A stretch of 64,000 nt of DNA from Datura wrightii (Eukaryota > Streptophyta > Magnoliopsida > Solanales > Solanaceae): contig JASDFA010000002.1 of assembly GCA_035772735.1 (NCBI GenBank), forward strand, positions 4,030,001-4,094,000, in the 5' to 3' direction. A program made the translations under genes and the position numbers. This document shows, in pieces, positions 62,089-64,000 of this stretch. A model generated the notes under the pieces. It did no database searches, had not been told where the DNA came from, and worked only from the letters and a program-made list of their open reading frames with translations. Every line of letters begins with the position of its first letter. The first letter of the stretch is position 1.

Positions 62089-62524
62089 ATTTTTCAAACA
62101 CTCACAATAATGATACACCCAAAAAAAAAGTAGAGAAATTATCATCAAACACGCAATGGTGATACACAAAAAAAAGAAGAAGAAATAAATCTCCCCAAAT
62201 TTTTTGCTTTTCAGTCGATGTTAGTTTTTCAGATATGGATTAACTGTTTCAAATTATTTTTACATGCGGTGAAAAAAAGGGCGAAATCAATTGGAGATTA
62301 ATTAACTTCCCCAAATAATGTTGGTTCTATTAAATACACAGTAAATAACGTTGTTATAGGAGTATAGCTAGGGTTAGAATTTTAAATACACTAATAAAGA
62401 TTTTTAGTAATCCCTATCAAAAAAGTCAAAAAAATAACTATTTTACGTAAATAAGATTAAAAATGCTACTTTTTATAATTATTTTACTATCTATAGCTAG
62501 TTATGAAAATTGTTCAAATTTTTA

Positions 62525-62685
62525 TCGGTTGTCCCTTTTGAAACAGTTATTTAGTAAATGACTTTATCTTGTAATTTGTGGACCTTTTGGACTATAGTAT
62601 ATATATTTCTTTTGAACAAATAAAATATCTAATAAGAAAATGTTAGTATATCTGTAATTTTGTAGTTAACGCAAACGTTAGATGA
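62525..62685. other. Flank between the MULE and the next LTR
   Basis: This is host-side DNA right of the MULE target duplication. The five bases before the LTR (gatga, 62681-62685) would be its target duplication, but the other end is outside the window. Confidence 0.5.
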
Positions 62686-64000
62686 TGTAACACCCCAAAA
62701 GTTTCTAAGATCGGACCCCAGACCTAAAGAAAGAAATTAGTTGGAAAGTGGAAATCTTGCCACAGAATGAGTCATGCCACGACTTTTCCACTAACTAGAC
62801 GAGTCGTGCTCAGGCTCGTGGTAAGCATCCAAGGAGTGCAAGTGTAGTTCATTGACCACGGACGACCTGACGAGTCGTTAGGTAGGCAACGACCCGTCAT
62901 TGGAAGGATTTGAAGGATGTGGACCAGTGTTGGTGACGAGTGGACATGACTCATCCAATGAAGTAACGACTCGTCGTGTCAGTCGTGGGATGAAGAGCAT
63001 GCTTGTTGGCTTCAGTGGTAAAGGGAGGTGCCAGGAGTCGTTGAGACAACTAATGACTGGCGGAGTCAGTCATCGTTCGTTTGAAGATTTTGTTGAGAGA
63101 ATTTCCAGTGTACTCTAGATGGACCATGAGTTATTGTCAAGCCCACGACTCATGGAGTGCCTCGTGAGTACTGGCAGCATGATTTTTCCTGCATTTTTTT
63201 AGGGGTGTTTTCATAAAATTTTATGCTTCGAACTCCTAAACTGTGTTGTTTTGAGTATTAAATGGGACATTTTAAAGGTTTCTTCTAGCCTAATCTCTCA
63301 TTCTCTTAAGATACCCCTCAGAATCTTCTTCGTCCTCTCTCTCAAGACTCAAAGATTCACCTAGGATTTCTTCAAAGGCTTCAGGGTTCAGGTTCAAGTT
63401 CAAGTGGGGGAATTTCTTCTAATCAGGTATGTGAGTTTTCAATAAGGATTTTCTTTCATCCTTATGCCCAACTTTTTATACTAAAAATCCAAATCTCTTG
63501 ATTTTATAAAAGCGTGTCCTAGAGTACAATTTATGCATGAATTCTCATATGTTTTTACTTGAATTCTAAGACCCGACATGGTTAATAGTCGTGTATGCTT
63601 ATGAAGTTACTTATACCTTCTTGAATTATGTGTATGATATGTGAATAGCATTAATGTAGGACTTTCACCATGAGTTAGCCTAGAATTTCAAATGGGATTT
63701 CATTAATTATTCATATACTCTTATCATGAACTTGTATTCATATTTAAAGAATATGTAGATCATATGGGTTCCCGCAAATCTAGAACACATGTTGTATTAT
63801 AGGTGTTGGAACATGATTAGAACTTATGGGCCTTGACCAATGTGAAGTATGTACATGTTTTCACTATGATGTCGATGTATATGTTTAGAGTATGACTTAA
63901 ATCTATGGGGCCTTCATGAATCTAGAATATATGCTATATGATGTGAATTCAGGATGTGAATGTTGTGACACGTTTAAAGCACGATCTGATCCTATAGATG
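62686..64000 (+). repeat. Partial LTR of the second gypsy family, runs off the window
   Basis: It begins TGTAACACCCC and follows the same order as the block at 55616: 'ctaagatcgga', a stretch of ACGACTCGT-type words (62760-63170), 'aggggtgttttcata', 'ctaaactgtgttg', 'cccaact'. Whether it is solo or a full element cannot be seen. The frame at 62900-63118 is a chance product. Confidence 0.7.

Larger units (their letters stand above)
36479..62515. mobile_element. Mutator-like element (Ulp1-carrying KI-type), split by nested insertions
   Basis: Ends were placed by a 9-bp target duplication, AAATTTTTA at 36470-36478 and 62516-62524, the usual MULE length. The inverted ends agree imperfectly (GGAAAAATTATATAACTA against GAACAATTTTCATAACTA). 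They agree again inside: 'atagtaaaataattata(t/a)aaagtagca' is at about 36566-36592 on the left, and its inverse is at about 62464-62490. Without the 16.4 kb retrotransposon and its 5-bp duplication the element is about 9.6 kb. It carries an Ulp1-type gene on + and a MuDR transposase on -, tail to tail, as in the known Kaonashi (KI) MULEs. Both genes are dead. Confidence 0.85.

Noticed and set aside
1..64000. CRISPR arrays, operons, prophage, plasmid features
   Set aside because: None seen; the sequence is eukaryotic nuclear DNA with spliced genes.

Overview
The window is nuclear DNA of a dicot plant. It is very AT-rich, with intron-split genes, many MITEs and large nested retrotransposons. 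The mix of an Athila-type gypsy element, a Mutator-like element with a captured Ulp1-type gene, and MITEs of the 'gtttggccaa...aaaagcactttt' kind looks most like Solanaceae. That assignment comes from pattern memory, not a search.

Only two host genes are clearly supported, and they converge. A UVI4/GIG1 (POLYCHOME) family gene, an inhibitor of the anaphase-promoting complex, lies on the + strand (CDS 14141-14518 joined to 16244-16633, 255 aa, with a leader intron upstream). A TGA-type bZIP/DOG1 transcription factor of the TGA9/TGA10 group lies on the - strand (26963 down to 17822, 11 coding exons, 488 aa). Its last exon (17822-17971) is separated from the rest by a 2.4 kb intron holding a dead LINE fragment, so it is easily missed. 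The two stop codons are about 1.2 kb apart. Both genes have tandem repeat arrays in a 5'-proximal intron: about 105 bp units in the UVI4 leader intron and about 182 bp units in TGA intron 1.

Positions 1-13100 and 27250-36470 are intergenic. I see MITEs, degenerate repeat families, microsatellites and one GC-richer island near 8810-8950, but no convincing gene.

Positions 36479-62515 are one Mutator-like element (9-bp target duplication AAATTTTTA) with a stack of insertions inside it. Level 1 is the MULE, with a decayed DUF1985/Ulp1-peptidase gene on + and a decayed MuDR transposase on -. Level 2, inserted in the transposase, is an Athila-like LTR retrotransposon at 45494-61894 (5-bp duplication ATTAC). 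It keeps gag and protease remnants and an extra 'plant transposon protein' ORF but has no reverse transcriptase or integrase. Level 3, in its 3' LTR, is a solo LTR-like block of another gypsy family (about 55616-61545). Level 4, in that block, is a Tip100-like hAT transposon at 56567-60319 (8-bp duplication CAAGCATG) with a dead zf-TTF/DUF4371/hAT transposase. The window ends inside another copy of the level-3 LTR (62686 onward). No mobile-element gene here looks intact.
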